This document shows, piece after piece, positions 13,308 through 20,726 of a stretch of DNA of 28,430 nt (within the stretch, counting starts at the first letter, position 1; every line of letters starts with the position of its first letter). Under the pieces are notes generated by a model. It was not told where the DNA came from. It saw only the letters and a program-made list of their open reading frames with translations, and did not search any database. The stretch comes from a virus, in IMG/VR virus record IMGVR_UViG_3300042541_001064, positions 1 through 28,430 of that record, one strand, 5' to 3'. The position numbers and the translations under genes are program-made.

Positions 13308-16013
13308 TTACACTTGAACGATGTTCATTTGGTTGTTGTTCGCCGTTGCTGCTGCGATCGCTGCCAAGTAGTTATTTCTTGCGGTGTCTTTTTCTTCTGC
13401 CCGTTGCTGAAGCCGTAACAATCTGTCCGCAGCGCTTTCGCCTCCTTTTGCGTTTTGGATCTTGAGCACTTGCGAGAATGCGCCTGCCGTGCCCTGCATG
13501 AGTGCGGCAGGGTTCTTGAGTTCTTCCATCGCTCCGACGCTGCGCTCGAGTTCGTCAGCAAGTTGCGCTGCACCCGCTGCGAAAAGGTCGGGCCGATCCG
13601 CAAGGGTCATTTTGAGCTCTTCCATTTTTCTGCGATAGGTTTCGAGTGGGCTTTCAATGTTGGATAGCTCTTTGATCCAGGCGGGCATATTGTCACCACC
13701 CATGAAGGCGTTGAGGCCTGAGATGTCGAGGGCGTCAATCTTCTCGTTGATCAGTGCGATCCCGTTGGCGTATTCCGTGTTCGTGATGATGCCAGCTTTA
13801 AGCTTGGCGTCCAGCGATGCCATCGCACCTTCGGAAAGCTTTGTCATTTTTGCTGCGAACTCTTCAGCAGTAAGGTTTCCCAGTTCCATTTCGCGTCTAA
13901 GGATCGCAATCGTCGAGCCTACGCCACCTTGTAAGGTGTTCAAGAAAGTGGTGTGCCCTACATTGGCAGCGGTCAGCGATGAGAAGAATGAGTCGATCTG
14001 CGTGTCGACCCCAGCGAGTGAGAACTTTCGGAACGGGTTGGCTTTTTCTGCAAAGCCTTTCGACCTTTCAACAATCGTGTTCTCTAGTTCCATTAAGAAC
14101 TGATTACCGGCTTCGCCACCGCTTCCCCCGATGCGTCTCGTTATCTCATCAAAGGAGGCGTTCATTTTTGTTTTAATCGCTTCTGCATCGATCTGAGGGC
14201 CACCACCACTTACCTTGCTATTAGCGTAGAGGCCACCCGCTACCCCACCTATGATCGCAGCGGGAAGAGCAGTAACGCCACCAAACGAACCAGCGAGCGT
14301 TCCAACCTTGGCGCCAGCTACCACACCTGCAAAGATGGCTGCAAACTTCTTGAGCCCGCCCACGGCAGCTACGATCTCATTGATGACTGTGATTGCCCCA
14401 CTCATCACCGACTGCATTGCTACCATTACGCCCTGCGCAAAGGAAACAACCACCGCCCTAATGTTGTCGATACTCCCCACCGCCACATCGGCCCCGCCCA
14501 TCGTGGTGAAGAAACTCACCAAACCCTTGAACGCATCGAATAACACATCTCGAACCACGGCGAGCACCATACCGATATTTTTGATCGCTGGGGTTAGTGA
14601 ATCAAAGTTCGCTCTGAGACTTTGCATGAACCCAATGAGGCTTTTTGAAAAACCTTTGAGATCCAAAGCGTCTACAATGTCGGCACCGAACTCAGTAAAG
14701 AACCCTTGCACCTCACCCGCAAGTCGGGCGTAAATACCTTTAAGTGTTCCAGCCTGTTCTTCTGCCTGCTTGATCACATCGGAGTTTGTCTGCAAATTGT
14801 TCAATGCGTTGAGAGCGTCTGCGGTTCCGACTTGATTCCTAGCCAGCATCCCCATTGCTTCTTGTGCAGTTATTGCTCTTTTATAAACCATCGAAAGACG
14901 CTGCGCCAGTGCATCGTAAACAGGCAGGCCCATCGCTGCGAGCGCTGCGAAATCATCCTTGGAAGCTTGACCGGTGCGGGTCATGTTCTGAGCGACTTCG
15001 CCTAATTTATTGAAGACATCCGTGGCACCCGAGCCAGCAACGAGGCTAGTGCGCCCGAAACTTTCAATCATGCGTGCTGCGTCTGCGCCCGAGACCCCGA
15101 GGCCGAGGAACCCGGTAGCTAGCTTGCCGACTGCATCTTGAGCGATGCGCCCCTGATCAGCGATCTCGCCCATCACGCCACCAAGACGCTCTGCGTTGGC
15201 TTCGCCTGCGAGCCCCTTGATGCGGGTCAAGATTTCCTCGGTGTTTGCAAAGGCCATCACGGCACGGTCGTAGATTTTGTACACGCCATAAGAGGCGAGA
15301 GCGCCCCCGATGGCGGTGACCGGGTTCATGATAAGGTTGGTTACACGGCTGAAGATAGAAGATGCAGCACTGCTGATTTTTGTTTCGACATGGGTGAGGA
15401 AGCTGGCGAGCTTGGATTTGGCTTGCGATTCTTTCGCGGCATCGCCACCACCCACTGGAGCTTGCCCGCCCTGCGTGAGAAGTTTCAAAGCATCCTTGCC
15501 CGATACGGCACCCGAGGCGATCCGCTTCATGACCTCGGCAGTCGTGACTGCTTTACCTTCGACCTTGGAAAGTTCCTTGGCCATTGCATCGAACGCTCGC
15601 ACGCCCATGCTTTCCAGCGCTTGAATATCTTTGAGTAAGACCTTATCGCTTTCGCCGATCTTTCCGAGGATGCCTGCGAAAGCCTTCGACGCTTCGCCTG
15701 CATTCTTGGCAAACTTCCCTATACCCTTACCGAACTTGTCGAGCGTGCTGGTGATCGTGTCCGCATCGAGGCCGAGCTTCTTGAGCGAGACCGCAAAGGC
15801 GAGAGCATCGTCTGCACCGAGCTTTGAAGTCTTTGCGAACTTATGAAGCGCATCGCCCATCACCCCGGCGACATCATCATCGAAGTGCTTGGAAGCCTCC
15901 GAGGTTACTGCCTCGAGGCTTCCCATGTCCTCTTTAACTTTGTCGAGATTCGTGATGAAGTCAGTTATGGAAAGACCCATCGAAACATTTAATGATCCGA
16001 TAGTTTTTGCCAT
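13308..16013 (-). CDS. Tape measure protein
   Basis: A 901-residue protein. AGGAG sits five bases before the second of two adjacent ATG codons, so the start at 16013 is preferred over 16016. It has the usual tape-measure make-up: long Ala/Lys/Gly-rich helical stretches, several hydrophobic segments in the middle (about residues 230-260 and 560-620, for example AGAKVGTLAGSFGGV) and a position after the tail chaperone pair. Residues 235-420 match the tape-measure domain found in many phages (VSGADAARMIESFGR, TRTGQASKDDFAALAAMGLP). Length sets the tail length. At about 1.5 angstrom per residue, the family's rule of thumb, this predicts a tail near 135 nm. Confidence 0.9.
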   Translation of the reverse strand: MAKTIGSLNVSMGLSITDFITNLDKVKEDMGSLEAVTSEASKHFDDDVAGVMGDALHKFAKTSKLGADDALAFAVSLKKLGLDADTITSTLDKFGKGIGKFAKNAGEASKAFAGILGKIGESDKVLLKDIQALESMGVRAFDAMAKELSKVEGKAVTTAEVMKRIASGAVSGKDALKLLTQGGQAPVGGGDAAKESQAKSKLASFLTHVETKISSAASSIFSRVTNLIMNPVTAIGGALASYGVYKIYDRAVMAFANTEEILTRIKGLAGEANAERLGGVMGEIADQGRIAQDAVGKLATGFLGLGVSGADAARMIESFGRTSLVAGSGATDVFNKLGEVAQNMTRTGQASKDDFAALAAMGLPVYDALAQRLSMVYKRAITAQEAMGMLARNQVGTADALNALNNLQTNSDVIKQAEEQAGTLKGIYARLAGEVQGFFTEFGADIVDALDLKGFSKSLIGFMQSLRANFDSLTPAIKNIGMVLAVVRDVLFDAFKGLVSFFTTMGGADVAVGSIDNIRAVVVSFAQGVMVAMQSVMSGAITVINEIVAAVGGLKKFAAIFAGVVAGAKVGTLAGSFGGVTALPAAIIGGVAGGLYANSKVSGGGPQIDAEAIKTKMNASFDEITRRIGGSGGEAGNQFLMELENTIVERSKGFAEKANPFRKFSLAGVDTQIDSFFSSLTAANVGHTTFLNTLQGGVGSTIAILRREMELGNLTAEEFAAKMTKLSEGAMASLDAKLKAGIITNTEYANGIALINEKIDALDISGLNAFMGGDNMPAWIKELSNIESPLETYRRKMEELKMTLADRPDLFAAGAAQLADELERSVGAMEELKNPAALMQGTAGAFSQVLKIQNAKGGESAADRLLRLQQRAEEKDTARNNYLAAIAAATANNNQMNIVQV

Positions 16014-16021
16014 CATCGCTC

Positions 16022-16345
16022 CTAGGTTTTCTTAGTGCCCATCGCTTGCGCCCACGCCTTGAGCCCTGCGAAGTTGTCGGCTTTCTTGTTTTCCCCGTAC
16101 CAGTCCGGGATAAAGTCTTTCACCTCGAGAACCTTTGTCTCAGATCCGCGCCACACATTCGCCGTCGTTGAGCACACCTGCGCTGCATGAATGTCGGCAC
16201 GGTCTGCGTCGAGTGGCTCGATCGTGGAGAAAGCCATCCACTCCGTGAGCTCGGCGGCATCCATGCCATCGAGGAGTTCACCGACTGTTTTTTTGAGATG
16301 CCCAGCCAAGCGGAATAGAAACCGCCTCCCCGGGCGCTCAATTAG
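16022..16345 (-). CDS. Tail assembly chaperone C-terminal part (gpT-like), made by -1 frameshift
   Basis: This frame continues the tail chaperone gene after a -1 slip at 16345-16351. It gives 107 residues from LIERPGRRFLFRLAGHLKK to the end. The region about GRRFLFRLAGHLKKTVGELL...AAELTEWMAFSTIEPLD...DIHAAQV resembles DUF4035/lambda gpT-type sequences, which have a similar W-x-A-Y/F-x-x-I-x-P-L...D pattern. Lambda uses the same arrangement (G and G-T). A TTG at 16309 would give a shorter stand-alone frame, but it lacks a ribosome-binding site and cuts off conserved-looking residues, so the fusion is preferred. The fused product would be about 228 residues. It lies directly before the tape-measure gene, as expected. 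Confidence 0.8.
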   Translation of the reverse strand, partial: LIERPGRRFLFRLAGHLKKTVGELLDGMDAAELTEWMAFSTIEPLDADRADIHAAQVCSTTANVWRGSETKVLEVKDFIPDWYGENKKADNFAGLKAWAQAMGTKKT

Positions 16346-16351
16346 TTTTTT
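16323..16351 (-). other. Programmed -1 frameshift site (A AAA AAC) in the tail chaperone pair
   Basis: At the end of the first frame the codons AGA AAA AAC TAA contain the canonical slippery heptamer A AAA AAC, with the stop codon directly after it (16342-16344). Slipping back one base joins the open frame that encodes the gpT-like part. Eight bases downstream, CGCC (16333-16336) and GGCG (16323-16326) could form a small GC hairpin, a fit for a stimulatory element but only four pairs long. Confidence 0.85.
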
Positions 16352-16707
16352 CTTGCGTCTTCAACTGCTCCGCCACTCATGCCATTGTGCTTGGCGCACG
16401 CATCGAAGAGGATGCCAACAAGAGGCGCAGGCATCTCGCCCACAGCTTCGACCTCGGCATCGGTGAAGATCCGCTTGCCTTGATCATCAGCGATAGACCT
16501 CACCACCAGCTTGGCTCGGATGTTGGATAAGTTGCCCGACTTCGAGCCCGCACTGATTTCACTTTCAAGTTGATCACGCTCACGGGAGCTAATCACTCGC
16601 AAGAATACTTTGCCACCGAGCTCGGGGATCTCGATCTCCCCGAGCTTGTACGCACTGCCTGCACTTAATAACTTTTGCTTGTCTAAAATGAGAAACTCCT
16701 TAATCAA
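16342..16707 (-). CDS. Tail assembly chaperone (gpG-like)
   Basis: A protein of up to 121 residues after the tail tube gene and before the gpT-like frame, the standard order for siphovirus chaperones that coat the tape measure during tail assembly. It reads SAYKLGEIEIPELGGKVFLRV, then ERDQLESEI, a pattern common in these proteins (E-x-x-x-P-E-W/L-G-G). A TTG at 16707 opens the frame but has no ribosome-binding site. AAGGAG at 16696-16701 lies inside the frame and would serve an AUU codon at 16689, giving a 115-residue product. The gene overlaps the tail tube stop. The 3' end carries the -1 slippery site, so a fraction of ribosomes should make the longer fusion. Confidence 0.8.
   Translation of the reverse strand: MIKEFLILDKQKLLSAGSAYKLGEIEIPELGGKVFLRVISSRERDQLESEISAGSKSGNLSNIRAKLVVRSIADDQGKRIFTDAEVEAVGEMPAPLVGILFDACAKHNGMSGGAVEDARKN
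16687..16701 (-). promoter_or_regulatory. Ribosome-binding site pointing to an AUU start
   Basis: AAGGAG (16701 to 16696) is followed after six bases by an in-frame ATT (16689 to 16687). No ATG, GTG or TTG in frame lies within a usable distance. The only conventional start, the TTG at 16707, is upstream of this AAGGAG and lacks its own ribosome-binding site. AUU initiation is known in bacteria (infC), so this is possible but unproven. Confidence 0.5.
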
Positions 16708-17107
16708 AAGCGTAGGTTATTTTGCCTACTGGTTTAACGCCAACTGTGGCCTTAACTGTGTTGTCGCCCGTGGCAACGCCATCGACTTGAAACTTCGTGA
16801 TGATGCCATCGAAAGAGACGGTCGATGAATCGGCGAGGGTTATAACGCACGATTTGGCTGCGCCGTAATCTTCGATGTATGCGCTGATCGTGCCGAGTGC
16901 TGCGTTGCCCACACCTACGATTGCGGTCGCAGACATCTCGCCACCATCGATCATCCCGCCTGCGTATTCCTTAGCGTGATCTGGGCTAAGTAGATTGCTT
17001 ATATCAACGGTGCCACGGGTCGCACTGGGTGGCGTGATGTCGGTAACACCGGTGAGGGTGGTGCCGCCGATCGAGATTGCCGTGCCTTGGGTTAAGACTG
17101 CTGCCAT
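16700..17107 (-). CDS. Major tail tube protein
   Basis: A 135-residue protein with GGAG eight bases upstream. It has the beta-rich, Gly/Thr/Val-rich make-up of tail tube proteins: an N-terminal strand pattern (GTAISIGGTTLTGVTDITPP), RGTVDISNLLSP, and a C-terminal strand run (FQVDGVATGDNTVKATVGVKPVG). Position supports it, since it follows the tail completion gene and precedes the chaperone pair. It is short for the class but within the usual range. It would assemble around the tape measure into the tube through which DNA passes. Confidence 0.8.
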   Translation of the reverse strand: MAAVLTQGTAISIGGTTLTGVTDITPPSATRGTVDISNLLSPDHAKEYAGGMIDGGEMSATAIVGVGNAALGTISAYIEDYGAAKSCVITLADSSTVSFDGIITKFQVDGVATGDNTVKATVGVKPVGKITYAFD

Positions 17108-17109
17108 AA

Positions 17110-17517
17110 TTAAGACTCCCTATAGATGATGGAAAAATCCAAAGACGAATGATAAAACACGGTGTCCGAGCCCTCAAAGAACTCGGGTTGGTCTTGCTCA
17201 TCACTCACGCTAACACCGAGAACGACCACCCCGGAAGAGGTGCCGCGAAAGTTGTCCATCACGACTCGCATTTGATTCATGATGGTTTCGACTTCCGATT
17301 GAGTTGTTGCGATGACATCGCACTGAAGGCGCACTTCAGGCACCTTGGTGTTGCCGCTGTCGAGCGTGGCCGAGCGCACCGTGCTGATGCGGTGGTAAAC
17401 AATGTAAGGAAGAACGGGCTTTTGTGGCGCACGACCGGGATAGATGCGGGTGCCCACAAGACCAGAAAGGGTAGCATCGTCGATTAGTCGGGCTCGAAGG
17501 GCTTTAGAAGCACTCAT
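17110..17517 (-). CDS. Tail completion protein, DUF3168-like (gp17-like)
   Basis: A 135-residue protein starting MSASKALRARLIDDATLSGL at an ATGA overlap with the gene before it. The longer frame from 17592 begins inside that gene. The pattern RxRLxDDxxLxxLVGTRIYPG...PYIVYHRIS and, later, RLQCDVIATTQSEVETI matches the DUF3168 family, which in SPP1 is gp17 and completes the tail end joining the head. The final strand reads VFYHSSLDFSIIYRES. Its place between the gp10-like gene and the tail tube gene is standard for this family. Confidence 0.85.
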   Translation of the reverse strand: MSASKALRARLIDDATLSGLVGTRIYPGRAPQKPVLPYIVYHRISTVRSATLDSGNTKVPEVRLQCDVIATTQSEVETIMNQMRVVMDNFRGTSSGVVVLGVSVSDEQDQPEFFEGSDTVFYHSSLDFSIIYRES

Positions 17518-18044
17518 GCCGCCCCCCTGTCTACCGCTTCGCCTAGTATCGCTGCGATTATGTTGAGCGCTTGGTCTTTGGTTTCGTCCCACGCTGGTCG
17601 AAGGTATGGCTTGGGTCTACCACCGGGATGCAATTTGCCATCGGCTTTATAGTCTTTGTCTTTGCGTGTCAGAAGCATTTCGTTGGTCACATCGCCTGCA
17701 CCCGTTGGATGTGCTGCGGTTCCATATTCAACGAAGTGCGCGTACTTGGTCGGGATGTGTTCGAGCTTTCCGATCTTTACCCCTGCCCGTCTTCGTGGCC
17801 CGATAACAGCGTAAGCATATTGCTCTGATTTTTTGAGTACTACCTTTTCCCGTATGTCTAAGGCGTTTTGCAACACCCGATGTTTTATTGAGACTTTTCG
17901 GATTGCTGCTGCAACCACCAGTTTGCCCGCTGCTTGCAATGCGTTTTTCAATCCTTCTCGCTTTACCTTGGTATCGATATGCTCCATCAAGGTGAGCAAA
18001 CCTTTTAGCGATGAGGAGTCGATTCTGATTTCTGCTCTGGGCAT
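17514..18044 (-). CDS. HK97 gp10-like tail/neck protein
   Basis: A 176-residue protein starting at a one-base TAATG overlap. It is basic and helical at the N-terminus (MEHIDTKVKREGLKNALQAAGK...). The HK97-gp10 family signature region YAHFVEYGTAAHP...PKPYLRPAWDE at about residues 102-157 is clear. Family members sit at the head-tail junction or act in tail completion, and the exact role differs between phages. The order connector, head closure, gp10-like, DUF3168-like, tail tube is intact here. Confidence 0.9.
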   Translation of the reverse strand: MPRAEIRIDSSSLKGLLTLMEHIDTKVKREGLKNALQAAGKLVVAAAIRKVSIKHRVLQNALDIREKVVLKKSEQYAYAVIGPRRRAGVKIGKLEHIPTKYAHFVEYGTAAHPTGAGDVTNEMLLTRKDKDYKADGKLHPGGRPKPYLRPAWDETKDQALNIIAAILGEAVDRGAA

Positions 18045-18370
18045 TAGTTCCCCCTTTCGATCGCATCTATTTCAAGTTCCCATGAGCCCTCATCGATGTT
18101 GCGGATGCTGACGATCTCAAGCGTGCGACTACCCATCGAGATGCGATCACCGTGAAGGATGTCTGCCTTGAATCGAATGCGGACACGGTGCGAGATCGAA
18201 GCCTGCCTCGCCATGCCCTGCTCTTGCTCCCTGCCTGAGAGCGGGCGAACACTCGCCCAGGTCGTGTAGTAGGTATTCCATGAGCGGGTCACCTGACCGT
18301 AATCATCAACGGTGGTTGATTCATCACGCTGAAAGCTTATTCTCTGTGTTAATTCGCCAGCTTTTAGCAT
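18044..18370 (-). CDS. Head closure protein (head-tail adaptor)
   Basis: A 108-residue protein with the pattern LTQRISFQRDESTTVDDYGQV, WASVRPLSGREQEQG and ISHRVRIRFKADILHGDRIS. The SPP1 gp16/HK97 gp7-like head closure family carries this signature (basic start, D-x-G, W-A-x-V-x-P-L-x-G-x-E). It seals the portal after DNA packaging and connects to the tail. It overlaps both neighbours by a single base, consistent with coupled translation. Confidence 0.9.
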   Translation of the reverse strand: MLKAGELTQRISFQRDESTTVDDYGQVTRSWNTYYTTWASVRPLSGREQEQGMARQASISHRVRIRFKADILHGDRISMGSRTLEIVSIRNIDEGSWELEIDAIERGN

Positions 18371-18939
18371 TAGTTGACAATGCCTCGACTAAACATTTTA
18401 ACGATGTTGTCGACGGCGTAGGGCACTTCGTAGCCCTGCACTTCTCCTACTGTCTCGCGCTGGTTGTACCAGTGCGCCACCAACATCTTGATCGCTTGCT
18501 TTAAAATCGCTGGGACTTCGTTGGCGTTGCCGCAGCCTGCGACATAAGTCACCACGATGGAGTTGTAGTCATCGAGGTAGTCGGGCCAAGTCTCATCGTA
18601 GGCAGGCATTACACGGCCCGGGTTCGAGGTAATGTCGACTTGATAAAGTTCGTCATCCCAAGTTTGAAGGTTGCCATCGAGGTCGTAATATTGGATTGAG
18701 CTCACCGACTGCACTGGGCCTTCGAGGTAGAGGATGCCAGAGTCGGGGAAGTCATCGATCGAAAGCGCAAGAGTCTGCGTCACCATTTTGTGACTGGCCA
18801 TCTGCTCGAGCTGCTGTCGCGCTGCGGTGATGAGCGTATTAATTAGAGCGTCATCGTCGTTGCCATCAATGCGACTGTGCAGTTTCATTTCTGCGAGGGT
18901 GATCGGTTCGGTCGCTGGAGGAGTGACAACTGTCAACAT
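18370..18939 (-). CDS. Head-tail connector protein (gp6/phiE125 gp8-like)
   Basis: A 189-residue protein beginning MLTVVTPPATEPITLAEMKLH. The opening phrase (PxxEPITLAExKxHxRIDGNDDD) is typical of the connector family, followed by ALINTLITAARQQLEQ and the strand run LEGPVQSVSSIQYYD. The C-terminus reads PAILKQAIKMLVAHWYNQRE, the usual end helix. It would bind beneath the portal in the neck. It starts with a TAATG overlap at the end of the small gene after the capsid. Confidence 0.9.
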   Translation of the reverse strand: MLTVVTPPATEPITLAEMKLHSRIDGNDDDALINTLITAARQQLEQMASHKMVTQTLALSIDDFPDSGILYLEGPVQSVSSIQYYDLDGNLQTWDDELYQVDITSNPGRVMPAYDETWPDYLDDYNSIVVTYVAGCGNANEVPAILKQAIKMLVAHWYNQRETVGEVQGYEVPYAVDNIVKMFSRGIVN

Positions 18940-19145
18940 TAGCGTTTCTCTTTTTGTTTTTTCGAGGTTGCCTTCTCAGCCTTGACTTGTCGGGTTTCCG
19001 AGACCGGAGGAGCGGGCGCTTCAACAGCGCTCGCCCAGCCGAGTCGGACACAATTTGCAGCCTCTTCGAGCGGGAGGTCGTACACCAGATTTGCATCATA
19101 GGTGAACGACAGGCCCGCCACGGAAGTATGAAATTTAATTTTCAT
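18939..19145 (-). CDS. Small protein after the capsid gene
   Basis: A 68-residue protein beginning MKIKFHTSVAGLSFTYD. The pattern V/I-K-x-x-x-S-x-A-G...Y-D...L-P-x-E-E-A-x-x-x-x-x-x-G-W-A-x-x-V is common in small proteins located just after phage capsid genes, where the role is unclear. The C-terminus is rich in Pro/Ala then Lys (KKQKEKR). It shares one base with the capsid stop (TAATG). Confidence 0.7.
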   Translation of the reverse strand: MKIKFHTSVAGLSFTYDANLVYDLPLEEAANCVRLGWASAVEAPAPPVSETRQVKAEKATSKKQKEKR

Positions 19146-20512
19146 TAGCTAGCTGCCATTACCATATGCTTGATTGGATCAGTGCCAGCGTCGAGGATTC
19201 TTCCGTCGTGACGGGAGAAACCAACAAAGCCAACTTGGTGATAATCGGCATATCTTTCTTCAAGGCGCAAGAGTGTGAAGTCCTGCACATCTCGGATGAT
19301 ATACTTGGAAAAATCACCGTAGTAGATAGCCTTGGCGCCAGCCGCAACTGTTGCCACATCCTGGTTGATCACGACAGGAACCCCGAACAAAGTACCAGGG
19401 GAAGTCGCAGAAAGGTCGTTCATGAAGATCGGCCTGTTCTGATCATCGACAAGTTTACGCACAAGCTTGAAGGTCGAGTCGTGCATCATGAACTTGGCGT
19501 TCGCACGATAAGCTGGATCGAGCGAATGCTGAAGATCAAGCAACTCAGCGAAGGTGATGGCGTCAACAGCGGCAGCAGTTTTACCTGCACCGGATGCCGA
19601 GATGCCCTGTGGTTTTGAGGAGTTGTCACCAACGGTTGCGTGAGTATTAAATATTCTCGCAATCCTTTCCCCAAGTGCGCCGCCGATGAAAGATTCCAAA
19701 TCAATCGCAGAATCTTGCAAGAGTTCAGACGAAACTCGGATGAGCTTCGATGAATACTTGTAAGCCTTCAAGGTGATCTGGGCGAAGGTGATATCTTGCT
19801 CAGCAACTTGAGTATTTTCTGCAAGGATCGCACCAACATTACTGTGATCACTCACGGTAGGAATTGGCAGGTCATTGCCTTCTGCTGTTCGTAAGATGGT
19901 TGCGACTTCTCGCATCCCGCCGAAAGCCAGCAAAGAAGCTTCGAGCTGATTGATGAAACCTTGGGGAACGGTATAACCACCAGCGGAACCGGTCAAGGAT
20001 TGCGCACGGGCTTCGGCTTGTGACTTAGGAGCTTTAGCGTTGAGCTTGAAGCTCAAGCGATTGTTCCCAAGTTCTAGGCCAGATCGTTGCGCAGCGTTTC
20101 TCTGCTCATTGGAGGCACCGTTCACGCTATGAAATCCGAGCCATCCTCGTAAGGCCAATGCTCTATCTGAAGTTGATTGACGATCGCCAAAATCGCGCAC
20201 AAACGCAGGCGCTTCGATCGGTGAAGACCTTCGTGCTGCGGGTCTTTTGGAGGAAGCTTCCAAGCTTGCAAGCTTATTACTGCGAGCGGAAGCGGCTTCT
20301 TCGGGTGCTGCTTCTTCTGCGGGAGCTGCTGCGCCGCCTTCAATCTCAGTTATGCGGGCTTCGTGTTCGTCAACCTGAGAAACCAAGGCCTCGAATGCGG
20401 TGGCTTCTTCGGGGGTCAGTTCTCGCTTTTCGGTGGTGCCTTGAGCGTGTATGGCTCTGGCTTCGGCAAGTTTTGCGGTGCGCTGGGAGCGCAGGGTTTC
20501 GATTTCGGTCAT
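19145..20512 (-). CDS. Major capsid protein, HK97 fold
   Basis: A 455-residue protein. Residues 1-60 are charged and helical (TLRSQRTAKLAEARAI...), forming the N-terminal scaffolding-like (delta) segment removed by the prohead protease in this family. An Ala/Glu-rich linker follows (about 60-78). The HK97 core starts near residue 170 (SLTGSAGGYTVPQGF). Its family landmarks include ILRTAEGNDLPIPTVSD, YSSKLIRVSSELLQDS, LGERIARIFNTH and GTLFGVPVVINQDV. Its ATG lies nine bases after AGGA, and this Shine-Dalgarno is part of a hairpin in the leader (20523-20543). The gene is preceded by its own promoter-like sequence and leader instead of following the protease gene directly. Confidence 0.95.
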   Translation of the reverse strand: MTEIETLRSQRTAKLAEARAIHAQGTTEKRELTPEEATAFEALVSQVDEHEARITEIEGGAAAPAEEAAPEEAASARSNKLASLEASSKRPAARRSSPIEAPAFVRDFGDRQSTSDRALALRGWLGFHSVNGASNEQRNAAQRSGLELGNNRLSFKLNAKAPKSQAEARAQSLTGSAGGYTVPQGFINQLEASLLAFGGMREVATILRTAEGNDLPIPTVSDHSNVGAILAENTQVAEQDITFAQITLKAYKYSSKLIRVSSELLQDSAIDLESFIGGALGERIARIFNTHATVGDNSSKPQGISASGAGKTAAAVDAITFAELLDLQHSLDPAYRANAKFMMHDSTFKLVRKLVDDQNRPIFMNDLSATSPGTLFGVPVVINQDVATVAAGAKAIYYGDFSKYIIRDVQDFTLLRLEERYADYHQVGFVGFSRHDGRILDAGTDPIKHMVMAAS

Positions 20513-20630
20513 TGGATTTCTTCCTAATATTTGCGGTATTAGGGCAGTGCATCAGTCTCGGTGAGAGACATAAAAAAACGCACAGGCCCCTAGTTCGGGA
20601 AACTGTGCGTAAAGACTGCACTGATTTCGA
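20513..20630 (-). ncRNA. Structured leader of the capsid gene
   Basis: On the minus strand, the roughly 118-base leader can form several stems. P1 is an outer stem of 7 pairs (20617-20623 with 20545-20551), followed after a 3-base bulge by 4 more pairs (20613-20616 with 20555-20558). Enclosed is an 8-pair hairpin followed by U residues (a terminator). A 5-pair hairpin (20565-20569 with 20555-20559) competes with the inner part of P1. Lastly a 7-pair hairpin (20537-20543 with 20523-20529) covers the capsid Shine-Dalgarno. The layout, a switch between pairings plus terminator plus covered ribosome site, looks like a regulatory leader. No known class was recognised. Confidence 0.6.
20571..20610 (-). 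terminator. Terminator/attenuator within the capsid leader
   Basis: Minus-strand ACGCACAG (20610 to 20603) pairs with CTGTGCGT (20585 to 20578). The loop has a CCC/GGG inner stem, and seven T residues follow (20578 to 20572). This is a classic intrinsic terminator, yet it lies between a promoter-like sequence and the capsid gene. It would cut off capsid transcription unless it is overcome. Confidence 0.8.
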
Positions 20631-20637
20631 TAGACCG

Positions 20638-20665
20638 ATTAAACCACGGATCTGCGATCCGTCAA
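20638..20665 (-). promoter_or_regulatory. Capsid promoter with palindromic operator
   Basis: Minus strand -35 TTGACG (20665 to 20660), 16-base spacer, -10 TTTAAT (20643 to 20638). Each box matches the sigma-70 consensus in five of six positions. The spacer and the end of the -35 contain a perfect 7-base inverted repeat, ACGGATC-TGC-GATCCGT (20646-20662), which would be a suitable operator. It lies directly downstream of the moron terminator. Confidence 0.7.
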
Positions 20666-20675
20666 CAATCGTGCC

Positions 20676-20707
20676 AAAAAAAAAGGCCCGCCGGTGAAGG
20701 CGAGCCT
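20676..20707 (-). terminator. Intrinsic terminator of the small membrane gene
   Basis: Minus-strand AGGCTCGCC (20707 to 20699) pairs with GGCGGGCCT (20692 to 20684) with one G-T wobble, a 6-base loop, and a run of nine T residues (20684 to 20676). It lies about 20 bases after the stop of the small membrane protein and is one of the strongest terminators in the window. Confidence 0.9.
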
Positions 20708-20726
20708 AGGGAGAGCGGGGGAAGGG

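Noticed and set aside
14251-14733. Plus-strand 160-residue frame inside the tape-measure gene
   Set aside because: It is fully antisense to a recognised gene, has no ribosome-binding site of note and no family likeness. Similar long antisense frames occur at 7889-8428, 13657-14103, 15138-15638, 19166-19618 and 20158-20697.
16022-16309. Independent gene starting at TTG 16309
   Set aside because: There is no ribosome-binding site, and it starts in the middle of a conserved-looking frame that is open back to the slippery heptamer.
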